Shown here: piece by piece, positions 1 through 10,373 of the stretch
How the letters are laid out: each line of letters starts with the position of its first letter
Position numbering within the stretch: position 1 is the first letter of the stretch
NCBI GenBank assembly: GCA_001972305.1
Contig: BDDD01000424.1
Location: forward strand, 500,809-564,808
Source: Cephalotus follicularis
Lineage: Eukaryota; Streptophyta; Magnoliopsida; Oxalidales; Cephalotaceae
Direction of reading: 5' to 3'
Length of the DNA stretch: 64,000 nt
The notes under the pieces: generated by a model
Seen by the model: the letters and a program-made list of their open reading frames with translations, nothing else
Databases searched by the model: none
Told to the model about the DNA's origin: nothing
Made by a program: the position numbers and the translations under genes

Positions 1-236
1 TGGGCCAGCCTCCTCCACTTGGGCCAAATTACACTTTCCATATAGAAGCCCAAAAATTCAATTACTACATTAAATCCAGCCCAAGGAGAATAGCACAATC
101 TCTTTAGCCCAAAATCACAAATTATATTCCATTAAGGCCCAAATAAATACATCATAAAATTCAGGCCCAGTCCAAAAGGTGAGAAAATCATTACAAAGCC
201 CAATAATAATTCTTTATAATATTTAAGGCTCTTACA
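1..236 (-). repeat. LTR fragment, TGTAAGAGCC family
   Basis: Read on the minus strand, this piece starts with TGTAAGAGCC at 236 and runs off the left edge of the window. The same end, with the same order of GCCCAA-rich blocks, recurs at about 8500-8753, so the two are copies of one LTR family. At least six GCCCAA/TTGGGC motifs lie in 236 bases. The plus side touches gypsy gag sequence at 237, so the LTR looks inserted into, or recombined with, a gypsy element. The far end and any target duplication are outside the window. No coding content. Confidence 0.6.
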
Positions 237-1315
237 TCGAGAGTTAGAAGCTATGACATGGGAAACGTTTAAGAAAATATTTATGGACAAATATTTTCCT
301 CAGACGATGAAGGATAAGATGGATGGGGATTTTCTTCGATTGGAGCAGGGTGAGTCTGAAACTGTAACTCAATATGAGGCAAATTTTGCGAGACTGTCTC
401 GATAAACGGCTCATATGGTGTCAACGAAAGAAAGAAGGGCAAACAGGTTTTGCCAGGCTTTAAAACCTCACATTCGAAGATTGTTGATAGCGCAAGACCT
501 GCGAACCTACGAAGCAGTGTTGAGGTGTGCGCTGAGAATAGAAATTGACAACCAAATATATCAACAAAAGCGAGCGGATCAAGGACAAGGAAAGAGGAAG
601 GCTGGTGAATCCTCTGGCAGTAATAATAACAAGAAAGGAAGATCTGATGGGGGAAAAGACCGTAAACACTGTCAGCAGTGCGGAAAGACTCATCGTGGGG
701 AATGCCTGCTAGGAAAGGGAGTCTGTTTTGAGTGTGGAAAGTTGGGGCATCAAGCGAAGAATGCCGACCGGGACAAGGTCAAACTCAAATTCAATGACCC
801 ATCAAATGTTATAATTGCGGTCAAGAAGGACATATGTCTAATAAATGTACTCAACCAAGGATGGGAGGACAAAGAGAGGGTGGAGCTCAACAACCTCGAG
901 CACCGGCTAGAACATATGCTATGACAGCGAAAGGTGTGGAATATCCAAATGACGTTGTGACAGGTACTTTTCTCGTATGCTCTAAAGCTGCTCATGTATT
1001 GTTTGATACAGGAGCAACACATTCATTTGTATCCCTATCTTTTGTGCATTATTTAAGTACCCATCACAAGATTTGGATATAAGTTTAGCTATTGAAACAC
1101 CCAGTGGTAGCACCCTGATAGCCGATGAGGTGCATAAGTCATGTGAGCTAAAGCTTTGTGATAGGAACATGCTAGTAGACCTAGTACCTCTAGCAATCCT
1201 AAATTTTGATGTCATACAAGGCATGGATTGGCTCTCGGTGAATCATGCTAGTGTTGACTGTTTCAAGAAAGAGGTTAGGATTGCTATACCTGATCAACCC
1301 GAGTTTATTTTCTGA
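237..1315 (+). pseudogene. Ty3/gypsy gag-protease fossil
   Basis: The translation shows the C-terminal half of a plant gypsy Gag: a retrotransposon-gag stretch (TWETFKKIFMDKYFPQ), two CCHC-type zinc knuckles at about 680-850 (CQQCGKTHRGEC followed by CFECGKLGH, then CYNCGQEGH), and then the aspartic protease with its DTGATHSF centre near 1005 and the downstream GMDWL motif near 1220. In an intact element Gag forms the virus-like particle and the protease matures it. The motif set fits the chromovirus/Tekay side of Ty3/gypsy. RT, RNase H and integrase are not seen here. The copy is broken in several places and is a fossil. Family is secure; lineage is an inference from motif style. Confidence 0.85.
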
Positions 1316-2412
1316 AGTACGAGAGTTAGTAAACCTCTAAGCTTCATATCGACAATTTAAGCTAAAAGATTGTTGATAAGCAACTGTGAAGGTTACCTTG
1401 CGTATGTAGTACACCAATGAAGAGAAGATGAAGATAGAAGATGTGGTGCACCAATGAAAATCTGTGTTTAAAATTATTGCTCATGTTCAACTGTTATATG
1501 GAATTTGCAACTTCAAAAATTTACTACAGCTTCATTTCTCAATGAAAAATTATGAACTTTGTCTTTCTGAAATCGTTGAAATGTCTACTATAACTTTACT
1601 GTTTTACATTTTCTTTGAAAATGAATGTTTTTATATGTAATTTTAGTTTTACAAATGTTGTACAATACTGTTTTTATGAATAGTTTGAGCTGATCACTCA
1701 ATGTATTAAGAAATTGTTTATAAAATGTGAAAAGTAATGAACTAAGATGAACAACTCTTGGATTGCGATCCAAAGATGGATGATAATGGAGCGTAAAGTG
1801 CTCACGGGCATGCATGTGATGTAAGGATAGTAATCGGGTAGTGCACAATGCCCCGGTGAAGAAAGGTTCAGTTGGGTTCTTTAAGTTTATATAACCCCTC
1901 AGTATTTATGAAATGTTCTGATTCATGAGATATGAACAGAAAAGAATGAATGTGATGAAGTATTTTATTATGAAACCCTTATTGGGCTATTTTGAGTTCA
2001 CTCCTTTCAAATGTTTTGTTTTGAAAATAAAATTTTCCAGGAAATGGATGAACGTGAAATTTCGAGCTTTGGAGGAAGTTCGTAAAAGAAGTTTTGAAGA
2101 AATAATGTTATGTGTAGACTATTTTATGATGTAATAAGTCTACTTTTCCTCTGCTTATTGTAATATGACAGATGATGTATAATTGTAATGGCACTAGAAT
2201 TGTTTGTTATGTTACAAAGATTGGTATCAACAGAGAGTATGATATTTTGAAGTTTAGTGGTGAAAGTTGTAAAACATATTTGAGATTATGATAAGTTAAG
2301 GATAAATGTTAAGTAAGATTGTTAAATATGGTTAATGGTTCATTCCACGTAACGCACCGAATCCTCGTAGCTCGCTTTGAGCATAAAGTGAACTCGGATC
2401 GGGGGCATTACA
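1316..2412 (+). repeat. LTR-derived non-coding DNA
   Basis: No gene is supported here. The stretch ends at 2412 with GGGGGCATTACA, a typical plant gypsy LTR 3' end. A sequence close to the tRNA-Met primer site (TGGTATCAACAGAG) lies at 2222-2235 just after a GTTACA, so two LTR junctions may be packed together. The left border is not visible. Short open frames here show no recognisable domain. Confidence 0.45.
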
Positions 2413-3095
2413 AAACCATTTAAAACTCGATCCAAAGGAAGCTATAAGCTCCAATGGTTACAACTTAAAAATAGCTTTAAACACTAAGATCCATACCCAT
2501 AAACTTATAATCTATAGAGAGAAAGAAGATTGGGCTAAATGTCCCAAAACTCACTAATCTCTCTTTGATCTCCATTATAATCCGTTATTGGCCATATTAA
2601 TTACCATAACTCATCCATCTAATATATATATATATATATTCATCCATAGCCATATTATCATGCGATTCAACGAAATGCATGAATTCAAAGCATATATGTA
2701 AAACCTACCTGCAAATTGTTGAGAACGAAGAACGGGCTGGATTCGATATTGAACCCTTGTTCTGATCCTTCCTCCAAGTTCCAAACTCCGTCACTAATTC
2801 AACAAGTCATTTCTTACTCGATTCTGACCACTCTCTCTTTAACTCTCACTCTCACTCTCTCTCTCTAAAAAAGAAAGGATAAATGAAAATAAGAATAGAA
2901 AGAGTTAACTTGCCTATAAATAAGCTCCATTGGGTGAAAAACCCAGAAGTTTGATTGAATCCAGATAACCTATAAACAACCATAAAAGTGAAAATACCAT
3001 AATACCATATATATTATATGTCATCCATCAATACAATACCGTACAATATCATATAAATACGAACAATTACGGACATTTATAACTCGGGGCTTACA
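2413..3095 (-). repeat. minus-strand LTR-like piece
   Basis: On the minus strand this block begins TGTAAGCCCCGAG at 3095, an LTR-like start resembling the TGTAAGAGCC start at 8753. Its internal layout (an ACCTACCTG block near 2705 followed by a C/T-rich tract near 2830-2870) also resembles the LTR at 8130-8350. It holds a TA microsatellite at about 2622-2638 and a CT-rich tract at about 2823-2866. No coding content. The low-coordinate end is uncertain. Confidence 0.4.
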
Positions 3096-3346
3096 TATAT
3101 AACAAATAACATGGGTGTTTTGTGCTTTTGTTATTTGAGGATGGTGTAATTATTTTGAGTCGCTCTCGACAAAAACCTCCTGCCGCTTTGAGAAGTTTGC
3201 AGGGCTATGCTCATTCCAAGAGGAAAAGGCCATCAATTAGCCAGATAATTGTTAGTAAGAGAGTACCCCCTCATATTTTTGCCAAAAGTCGCTATACAAT
3301 GGTAAAAGTCCTAAAGCCCCATATATTTATTGGAGGCACTTACTTC
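3096..3346. other. unassigned spacer
   Basis: Sequence between an LTR-like start and the hAT left end. It holds an 81-codon open frame (3122-3367) that runs into the transposon terminus and shows no domain I recognise, so it is not called as a gene. Confidence 0.3.
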
Positions 3347-3359
3347 CAGTGGCGGACCC
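3347..3359 (+). repeat. hAT left terminal inverted repeat
   Basis: CAGTGGCGGACCC is the hAT-type terminus. The eight bases before it (3339-3346, CTTACTTC) would be the left half of an 8-bp target duplication, but the right half was not found. Confidence 0.6.
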
Positions 3360-4327
3360 GCACATAATAAAGTGAGGGTAATTGCCCCCACCCAACTTTT
3401 GTAAAAAAAAAAAGTAGATATAATATTAGTATGTTTTTTTTTATGTTTGCCCTTGTAAAATTGTTTTTGTCTTCTAGTGTTTGGTTTATTCTAGTTAGTG
3501 TGTGTGGACCATAGGTAGGAGTATTTGAATTGGCATGAAAGATTTTAAATGAATATTGTTAAACTAGACATTACTTATACACGTTTTTTATTCATAATAG
3601 GCTTTTATACAAGAGTTTAAAAATTACTCAAATTAAAAGAAGAAAACAATTAAGAATTGTTTTTGTTAATTAACAGCTCCCTTGTTGGGTAAATAAAAAG
3701 CCCTTTCTTCCAAAGTTATCTATTTTTCACAATCTTTTTAGATTCATTGAATATTAATTATCACAATTAAAGATAATTTGCAAGGAGCTATCTTTTGTCT
3801 CCTGTGCTTTCTCCCATAAGTTTACAATCAAATTTCAAAAGGTATTTATTAAACCCTAAACCCAAATTAGATATTATTTTATATCATCAATTTATCTTCT
3901 TCAATTGCGATGAATGTGGAGATACCCACTTTGCCTATCCAACTTGTTTAATTTTTTTGGGCATAATCACTATGTACACTTTATGATTATTAAGATAACA
4001 CTTAGAGAGAATGACAATCACTGGCAATGGATTTAATGTGGGATTCATTCATACTCGAGTCTCAATAACTATGTCACTAAGCAAATCAAGCTCAAATAAG
4101 TTGAAAAACAATTCACTCTCATAGATTACTCAAAAGTCTTTTCTTCATCACACTTGTTTTCAAAGTATATATGGAGTTGTAAAAAAATCCTAATAATTGT
4201 GTTCGCAGTTGGTGACAACTAATAGAGTCACACAAAAAAAAAAATTAAAGTTGAAATCATAGCCTGCCCAACACAAATAATTTTGTAATTAACTAAGAGT
4301 ATTATTTGTTTAATTATGATTTTAGGT

Positions 4328-4585
4328 ATGGATAGATTTTTGAAAAGGAAATCATTAATAGACCGATCGCCTTCAACAATATAGGAAAAGAAGGCCAAGG
4401 ATAAAGAAAGTGATTGTATTGAGCAAAGTCGTGTGGAAGTCAACTTGGAAAATCCCCCATCTAATCCTGTATTAAGGCCCAAAATTAATGATTATCATCC
4501 TAACGATAGAGATGCGGTCAGAAGATCTTACTTGCAAAAGGGTCATTGTCAACCTCGTAATCATAATTTTCCACAAACAAGCTAA
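4328..4585 (+). pseudogene. hAT transposase, N-terminal zinc-finger part
   Basis: The reading starts MDRFLKRKS, the usual beginning of plant hAT proteins annotated as zinc finger MYM-type/TTF-type. It ends with the conserved SYLQKGHCQPRNHNFPQ block, which opens the TTF-type zinc finger that binds transposon DNA. About 85 codons are left, against roughly 700-800 residues in a full protein. One in-frame TAG lies at 4382-4384 and the part ends at TAA 4583-4585. That TAA overlaps the ATG of the C-terminal part (TAATG), which is in another frame. The DUF4371/RNase-H-like centre that should follow is absent, so the two conserved ends were joined by an internal deletion. Family assignment is firm. 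Confidence 0.8.
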
Positions 4586-4962
4586 TGGTGCTTGATGATC
4601 AACTTGAGACTTATATTATTGATATGCGTTCTTGTAATGATTGTTTTGAGTTGAAAGGGATTGGTGACCTTGCCAAGAAATTAGTTGACCAGAAGAAAGA
4701 CATTATTTATCCCTTTGTGTATAAACTTATGGAATTTGTATCGATTCTACCGTTTGCGACTGCAACTGTTGAAAGAGTTTTTTCTGCGATGAAAAATGTG
4801 AAAAATTGGTTACGCAATCGCATGAGAGATGAATGGATGAATGATTGCTTGATGACATACATTGAAAAGGACATATTTGATACTGTTGATACAGAAATCC
4901 TTCTCTCAACAGTATCCTACGTGGAGGACTTTGATTTGTTAAGAGAAACGCTTTGTCACTGA
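4585..4962 (+). pseudogene. hAT transposase, C-terminal dimerisation part
   Basis: This 125-residue frame carries the hAT C-terminal dimerisation region: YKLMEFVSILPFATATVERV followed by FSAMKNVKNWLRNRM and a conserved MTYIEKDIF tail. In whole hAT transposases this region mediates multimer formation and packs against the catalytic fold. The first 40 residues (DQLETYIIDMR...) fit the stretch just before it in the family. The catalytic centre is absent, so it cannot transpose. The ATG at 4585 is only the first methionine after the deletion junction and need not be a real start. The frame is open for its whole length, which suggests the element is not very old, or that the open frame is chance. 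Confidence 0.85.
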
Positions 4963-4975
4963 TGCCTTAAGGAAG

Positions 4976-5183
4976 AATCTGATCTCGGACACCTGCACAA
5001 GGAGCAACAATAATGGTGAAGGCCCAGGAGGTTGTTCTCCCGGGGACACTCCGACGCTCAAGTTAGTCAAGTGCAGATGGAATATTATCTCTCTTGTGTA
5101 GGTAAGTGTGCGAGTAAGTCAATGTTTTTAGGTGATATTTATGTTCAAGTTGTGTGACTTGTTTCCAGTCGTTAAAAATGTAA
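4976..5183. other. unassigned, probably LTR or leader DNA
   Basis: After the transposase the sequence becomes more GC-rich (GGGGACACTCCGACGCTCAA near 5041). That string resembles plant LTR/leader sequence rather than a hAT end, but I cannot assign it to a family. Confidence 0.25.
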
Positions 5184-5208
5184 NNNNNNNNNNNNNNNNN
5201 NNNNNNNN
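5184..5208. other. assembly gap, 25 N
   Basis: A run of 25 N. The sequences on its two sides show no obvious continuity. Confidence 0.98.
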
Positions 5209-5880
5209 GTGCAAAGCCCCGCACTGTGATAATGATTTACCAGCTCTGGATGGTGTCACTGCCTCCAATCCTCGAAGAACCCAAACCGACCTATAATATC
5301 CGCCAAGCACTTTCCGAAAAGGAGATATCGGGATGGTGAGTGAGTCGATTACTTCTTCCCTCGCTTCAAACTCACCTTACTCCTCGCTCTTCGTTCGAAG
5401 CTCTTTAACTTCTTACCAGAACACAGTCGTGGTTAAGAAGCAAATGGTAGACCCAGCCCACCTATGGTCTATATGTCGCTACGAAGATTCTTCCCAAACC
5501 CTACACAAAACTACGTCGTGCCAGTACACTATCGAATACGAAGCTCTGTCAACTTCGGAATACTTCACTTGATAGGATGTGTACTAGAGCTCAACCGTCG
5601 CCATCACAAACGCAACTTCTAAACCTCCGTGATGAACATACCTCTTTGAACACTGCAGAAATGGCTAGTATTCTCAGAGTTCATATAGAAATGTGTCTTT
5701 CTCAACTTGTACGCAGTCTCTTCCACCAATCTTGAAGACTTTCTGATACTAGACTTGTAAGTCATGGTAGGACCATTTCGTTTACACCATCGACTACGAG
5801 AATCAGCCTTCTCAAGATCCTCACATCGCCGAAACGAGTGGGATGGGCCCCACGGTTCGACACGTGGCAATCCGTACAAT
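5209..5880. other. unassigned non-coding DNA
   Basis: No domain is recognised in any frame. A 79-codon plus frame (5333-5572) and an 86-codon minus frame (5619-5879) show no known motif. The right part may belong to the U5 side of the minus-strand LTR that follows, since an AAATCATAA-rich stretch near 5920 resembles the tail of other LTRs in the window. Confidence 0.3.
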
Positions 5881-6363
5881 TAATACCAATAATTTCCATA
5901 AAAATTTAAAACGTATAAACAAATCATAAATATAAACATTTATTTAATGTGTGGATTACAGACCCAGTTCGAACCATACAGATTACACATCGTCATGAAC
6001 CAGAATAAAATAAATACACAATTTATTCTCTCGCAACTTTACCCATGGAAGCGTACTGTCGATGAAGTACTTACACAATAATCCTTTGTCTTTAGCGCTG
6101 CTGCGATGTGCCTCCACTACCTGTACCTGTACCTGGCCCATTCAAAGGAATGGGTCAGCAACCCTGAGGGTTGTGTAGGTTACCCCATATACGGGCACAT
6201 ACCAGAGGGACAAACAATGCAAGCAGAGAAGAAAAGAAAATAATAATATGCAAGTCACAACCCAAACATAATCATCATCATGCTTTTATCCTCGGACTAC
6301 TCTACTCGTATCATACATAAAATCATAGCACAGAGGAGTCTAGTCCGGTCATCCTACGGTCTG

Positions 6364-6605
6364 GTCAATAAACCTGGTTCACCTTTAGGCTCACCTGCCC
6401 GCGGAATTCTCCTCCGGGTTCACCTGCCGAGCGGAATTCGCCCTTTGCTCACCTGCTCTAACGGTTCACCCTTTGGATCACCAGCTCTGGCGGAATTCAC
6501 CTTTAGGTTCACCACTAGCGGATTCGCCCGAGGATCACCTGCCTCACGGTATTCACCCCTTGGGTTCACCTGCTCGGCGGAATTCTCCCCAGTCGGGCTC
6601 ACCAG
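6364..6605. repeat. degenerate tandem repeat with GCGGAATTC
   Basis: About seven irregular units carry variants of GCGGAATTC followed by a CACC(T)-rich linker (GGTTCACCTG, GGCTCACCTG, GGATCACCTG). Spacing is about 30-45 bases. It lies inside the minus-strand LTR and creates spurious open frames on both strands. No function is known. Confidence 0.6.
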
Positions 6606-6899
6606 CCTGGTATTATCCTTAAACTTCCTTTACTAATTCTATTCATTTCCTTTAACATTTAAAAATCATTCTTTAATTCCAACCCCTGTAAGCATAGCAA
6701 AACACAATTAAAACATAAGTAAAACGCGTGCATGGGCTTGGTGCTAAACACACCGTGCGACATTTATTCTTAAATCCCTTCTCATTTGTTAGTTGCATGC
6801 ATGCCCAGAACGTTTGAATATTGGCGCCAAGCTCATCTTCGTCATCCTTCATCCTAGAACCATGGCGCTTAACGCAGCGCACTTGGGATGTGTGACAGT

Positions 6900-7800
6900 G
6901 GACAGGGGTGACCTCTGCACTTGGTCCTTGGGAGTTTGGCGCTGTTAGCAGTGGACAAGCTTCATGAGTGCAGGCCGACTATGGTGCTCTGTTATGGCGC
7001 ATCCTCGGGTAGAACAGAGGAGAGTGCAAGGCATCTTCGTGAGTAGCTCCGGCGCTAGGCCATGCTTAGGAGGCATGGCCTGGCTTCCTTGGACACACGA
7101 GACTGGTGCGTCTCCAGTGCTACGATAGAGAACGAGACGCACGGCAGGGGACAAGGACGTCCTCTGCGCATGGTGTTCTCGGCATCTTGCACGGATGAGT
7201 CCTCTGCACCTGTGCTGGGGCAGTGGAACCTCGGCAGATCACCTTGGCGCCACGGGTATTTCTCCACGGGCATTTCTCCTCGGACGGTTGGCACCTCGGC
7301 GTCTTGGCTCCACAGGCATTAATCCATGAACTTTGCAAAAGATGGGACGCATGCAGAGGACAATGGTGTCCTCTGCACTTGCGTCCTCGAGCATTCACAA
7401 AGGACGGAATGCGTGCATAGGAGTATGGTGTCCTTTGCACTTGGCGCCTCGGCGTCTTTACGGTGGGAGCTCGGCACCATTGCATGCGCAGGACGCATGC
7501 AGTGCACAGTGGTGAGCTCGGCTTGGCGTCCTGGGTAGTGTGTCCTCTCCACTTGCGCTGGTGCGTCCTCTGCTTTATCCCCAGGCATGGAGCATGACGC
7601 ACAACGCTGCATGCCTGCTCGGCACATCACGTCAGTACGCTCAGTAGTGCCCAGCACTGTGGCATCTCGGGTGCATAACAATGGTACCTGGGACGCGTGT
7701 TGTTGGTTCCTCGGGTGTTGCCAATGGCTCCTTGCACAATGGCAGTGGCACGTCGTCTCTAACGTTGGCAGTGAGGTTCGGGTGTGGTAGAGGAGTTCAG
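6900..7800. repeat. GC-rich degenerate repeat inside LTR
   Basis: This part is much richer in G+C than its AT-rich surroundings. It is built from loosely repeated phrases such as GTCCTCTGCACTTG, GGCGCCTCGGCGTC and GACGCATGC. The open frames here overlap on both strands and follow base composition, so I treat them as non-coding. Confidence 0.5.
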
Positions 7801-8753
7801 TGCTTTGTCGGCTAGGAGCCCAATAATAGCTGTGCTAGGATGCACGGCCAGAGGAGCTTGAGTTCTACCATGGAACCTCTATGAACTATGCTCATGTGTC
7901 ACAACGCCAAGAACAGAGACGAAGTTGCCAAGGCGCGCAACAGTGTACAGGTAATATATATATAAATTAACATACTCAATTATGCTCATAGTAAAACAAA
8001 GCCAAGCAGCACATCACACACAAGCAAACAAGTATAACAACACACAATTTCACAAGCCGAGAAGAAATACACAAACACACAAAGCAAGCACCTATACACA
8101 CATATGCTGGTAGGAACTCGAATATGGAGCAACCTACCTGGAGGTGGTTGAAAACGGAGATGGTCCACTTGCTCCTCAATTTCTGGACTTCCTTCCTTGC
8201 CAAGGACTATCACACGTCCAGGTAGTCTCTTTCCTTTACTCTTGATTTATTTCCTTTACTCCCATAGAGTGGGTATTTAAAGATCACAGCTCTTGCAAAG
8301 TGGGGGACCTTCCTCTTGTCTTCTTTCTCCCTTCTTGCCAACAGCTGGTCCCAACTCCCCACTTTCTCACTTCTCCCGACTTTTCTGGAATCAGTAAATG
8401 TGAAGAATGCAAAAGCATATTTTATGGCCACTTTTCTCCTTTTATACTTACTAGCCGAAGAATCTGGAATACTCATGAAATCCCAAATGGACACAGGCTA
8501 TTCCTTTTGGGCTTTGGGCTTTGGGCTGCCTTCTTCTTCTTCAATTAGTCTTTTCTTCTTAGATTTTAAGCCCAATTACTTTGCACCATATTAATCTTGG
8601 CCCAATAAAATAAAACAATTCTTAAGCCCAAAATCATAATTTATACCCCATTAAGGCCCAATAATTTCATCATAAATTCGGGTCCAGCCCAAAAAGTGGA
8701 AAAATAATTACAAGGCCCAATAAATATATTTTATAATATTTAGGGCTCTTACA

Positions 8754-9266
8754 AATAGCCTCAACTTTAGCAGGATCCACACAGATACCTTCAGCTGTGA
8801 CCACATGACCCAAAAACGCCACCTGTTCCAACCAGAACTCATACTTCGAAAACTTCGCGTATTGAGCATCACCCTCAAGCTTGTACATAGCTAACTTAAT
8901 CTTCTGCTCATCACTGCAACCAAGCACATCAAAGATCTTATCCACATTAGCAATCCAGTGCTCAGCTTCCACCAGAGTCACGGCTGAGCTGAAAGACTGC
9001 GGTCTCTGCTTCTGGAACCGCTCTAGCCAAACATAAGTGGGCGTATCAGTCCTGTCCCCAGCATCTCTTCCAAACTGGACATCAGATGGAGCATCATTAG
9101 CAACAACCGGCTCCCTACGGTCCTGATTCTGATTCTGCTCACTCAACACGCGTCGTATCTCCTGAGCGACTGCCTGACGTACAAGCTCCTCCATAGTAGG
9201 CTCATTTCTAGCTTCCTGAGCCTCAACGGTTGCAGTCCTCCGAGCAGCGTTCCTTGTACGTGCCAT
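8754..9266 (-). pseudogene. Ty3/gypsy gag and RT fossil, minus strand
   Basis: On the minus strand, from the ATG at 9264-9266, the translation begins MARTRNAARR and shows a plant gypsy Gag N-terminus with a coiled, charged start and a WIANVDKIFDVLGCSDEQK stretch typical of the gag domain. Reverse-transcriptase sequence of the same superfamily (FLGHVVTAEGICVDP) is also present. It is a broken remnant, far shorter than a whole gag-pol. The start is well supported because a leader and a tRNA-Met primer site lie just upstream (9267-9436). The far side is cut by the LTR that ends at 8753. The lineage is probably chromovirus/Tekay-like, inferred from the gag style and primer site. Confidence 0.8.
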
Positions 9267-9436
9267 CTATGAAAAGGCGCTCAAACATAAAACATCACAA
9301 AGAACAAAGATCAAAATAGAAAACATATCATAAAATCAAAACAAAAACAACCTAACCCGGTGTCTACCCAATCTCACAGGTCAAACCTAGTTAGGTCTTC
9401 TAAGGAAACAAAACCTGATTCTCTGATACCATAATC
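9267..9436 (-). other. gypsy leader with primer-binding site
   Basis: On the minus strand the LTR ends ...GTGTTACA at 9437. After five bases comes TGGTATCAGAG (9421-9431), the standard plant primer-binding site complementary to the 3' end of initiator tRNA-Met. The remaining 150 bases form an AT-rich leader up to the gag ATG. Confidence 0.85.
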
Positions 9437-10030
9437 TGTAACACCCCCGGACGGCGGGAGTCATCACAGGGTCATATCAAACATAACATTACTTATAAAA
9501 TCATAAGTTTACTTTATTAGCCAAAAACAGCCAGAAACGTGGCAGTCTTCATATGACATTAAAACTTAACAATTTAACATATTAAGTAGTTGCGGAAAAC
9601 CCAAAACATAATTCAGTTCCAATTTTAAAAACATAAAACATAATAATCCATGTTTCTGACCACTAAACATAACATAAGGATCACTTTCCTAGGGATCCTA
9701 ACACAAGAGGTGGTCATCACTCATCACACTTTCCCCCGTTGCTCCTGTAAACCTGCCGCATGAAAACAAAAATGCGACTGAGCAAACCTCAGTACGGATA
9801 AGGGAAATAAAATAGTAAACGATAATTTGAAAGCAGTAAAATTTCAATAATAACATAACAGAAATCATAGTAATTAGACAATTGCATAATTGTAAAATCA
9901 CATTGTACTTTCATAAATTCCATATAACTTCGGAACAATTACGCAATCATTTCATAAAATCATTTACGAATCATACTAAGCCACATACATATCACATAAC
10001 ATAAATTTGGCAAGGGAGGCGCTAATTCCA
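9437..10030 (-). repeat. gypsy 5' LTR, R-U5 side
   Basis: This is the 3' part of the minus-strand LTR that belongs to the gag at 8754-9266; its end TGTAACACCCCCGG (plus-strand reading) lies at 9437. It matches, in opposite orientation, the end of the LTR at 11427-14191 and, in the same orientation, the LTR at 61028-64000. At 10030/10031 it meets a plus-strand LTR piece. Confidence 0.75.
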
Positions 10031-10373
10031 TGCAGCAGGTTTTCAGGGACAGCATGGGCAAGTGTGATGATAGAGTTACCCTATGTCAGAGGATCATCTA
10101 GGAGTTTGATCTGGTTATGTTTTTGGTTGTGTTATGGTCGTGTATAGGCCAGTTATCTAAATAGTCTTGTGATTTTTGGTTTATGACAAAGTTTTCAGAT
10201 TATGTTTCAGATTCAGTTTATGTTCCATGATTATACATGTTTTCAGATTTTTAGAACCACCACGTATTGATGATGATTAAGATTAAGATCTTTAATATGT
10301 TTTTAGTTCAGTTTTGTGTGACACACCGATCCTGAATCGGGAGTGATCCCGGTTCCGAATCAGGGGTGTTACA
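10031..10373 (+). repeat. LTR 3' end of a related family
   Basis: A plus-strand piece from a GCAGCAGGTTTTCAGG block to GGGGTGTTACA at 10373. It is related to the LTRs on both sides but has its own sequence between 10100 and 10300. It shares with 14044-14085 the GACACACCGATCC block and a GATCCC/GGGAT imperfect palindrome. Confidence 0.6.

Larger units (their letters stand above)
3347..4975 (+). mobile_element. hAT DNA transposon, internally deleted
   Basis: The left end, CAGTGGCGGACCC at 3347, matches the CAG(T/G)GGCGGA-type terminal inverted repeat of plant hAT elements such as the Tip100 group, and the following AATTGCCCCCACCC is also typical of their subterminal DNA. Downstream are two parts of one transposase (4328-4585 and 4585-4962). 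No matching right terminal repeat is seen before the gap at 5184, so the right end is missing or lies beyond an insertion near 4976. With no catalytic domain this copy cannot move by itself. The 3360-4327 stretch is AT-rich and non-coding, the place where such elements have their 5' leader or intron. Confidence 0.75.
5881..8753 (-). repeat. long minus-strand LTR, TGTAAGAGCC family
   Basis: Read on the minus strand it begins TGTAAGAGCC at 8753, has a TATA-like TTTAAATACCC near 8275-8285, and continues through a GC-rich middle to an uncertain end near 5800-5900. The beginning matches 1-236. A GGAATGGGTCAG block at 6140-6155 has an opposite-strand counterpart (GAATGGGTCAGGCTCAGG near 32430) in the LTR at 29431-33111, so the two families share parts of their layout. 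It abuts gypsy RT sequence at 8754. No partner LTR, PBS or gene is attached, so it is probably a solo LTR, but no target duplication was found because the low end is unclear. Confidence 0.5.

Noticed and set aside
3122-3367. 81-codon frame before the hAT element
   Set aside because: It runs into the transposon end, has no recognisable domain and lacks gene context.
7055-7790. Overlapping open frames of 65-160 codons on both strands
   Set aside because: They follow GC-rich repeat composition inside an LTR, overlap each other on both strands and have no known motif.
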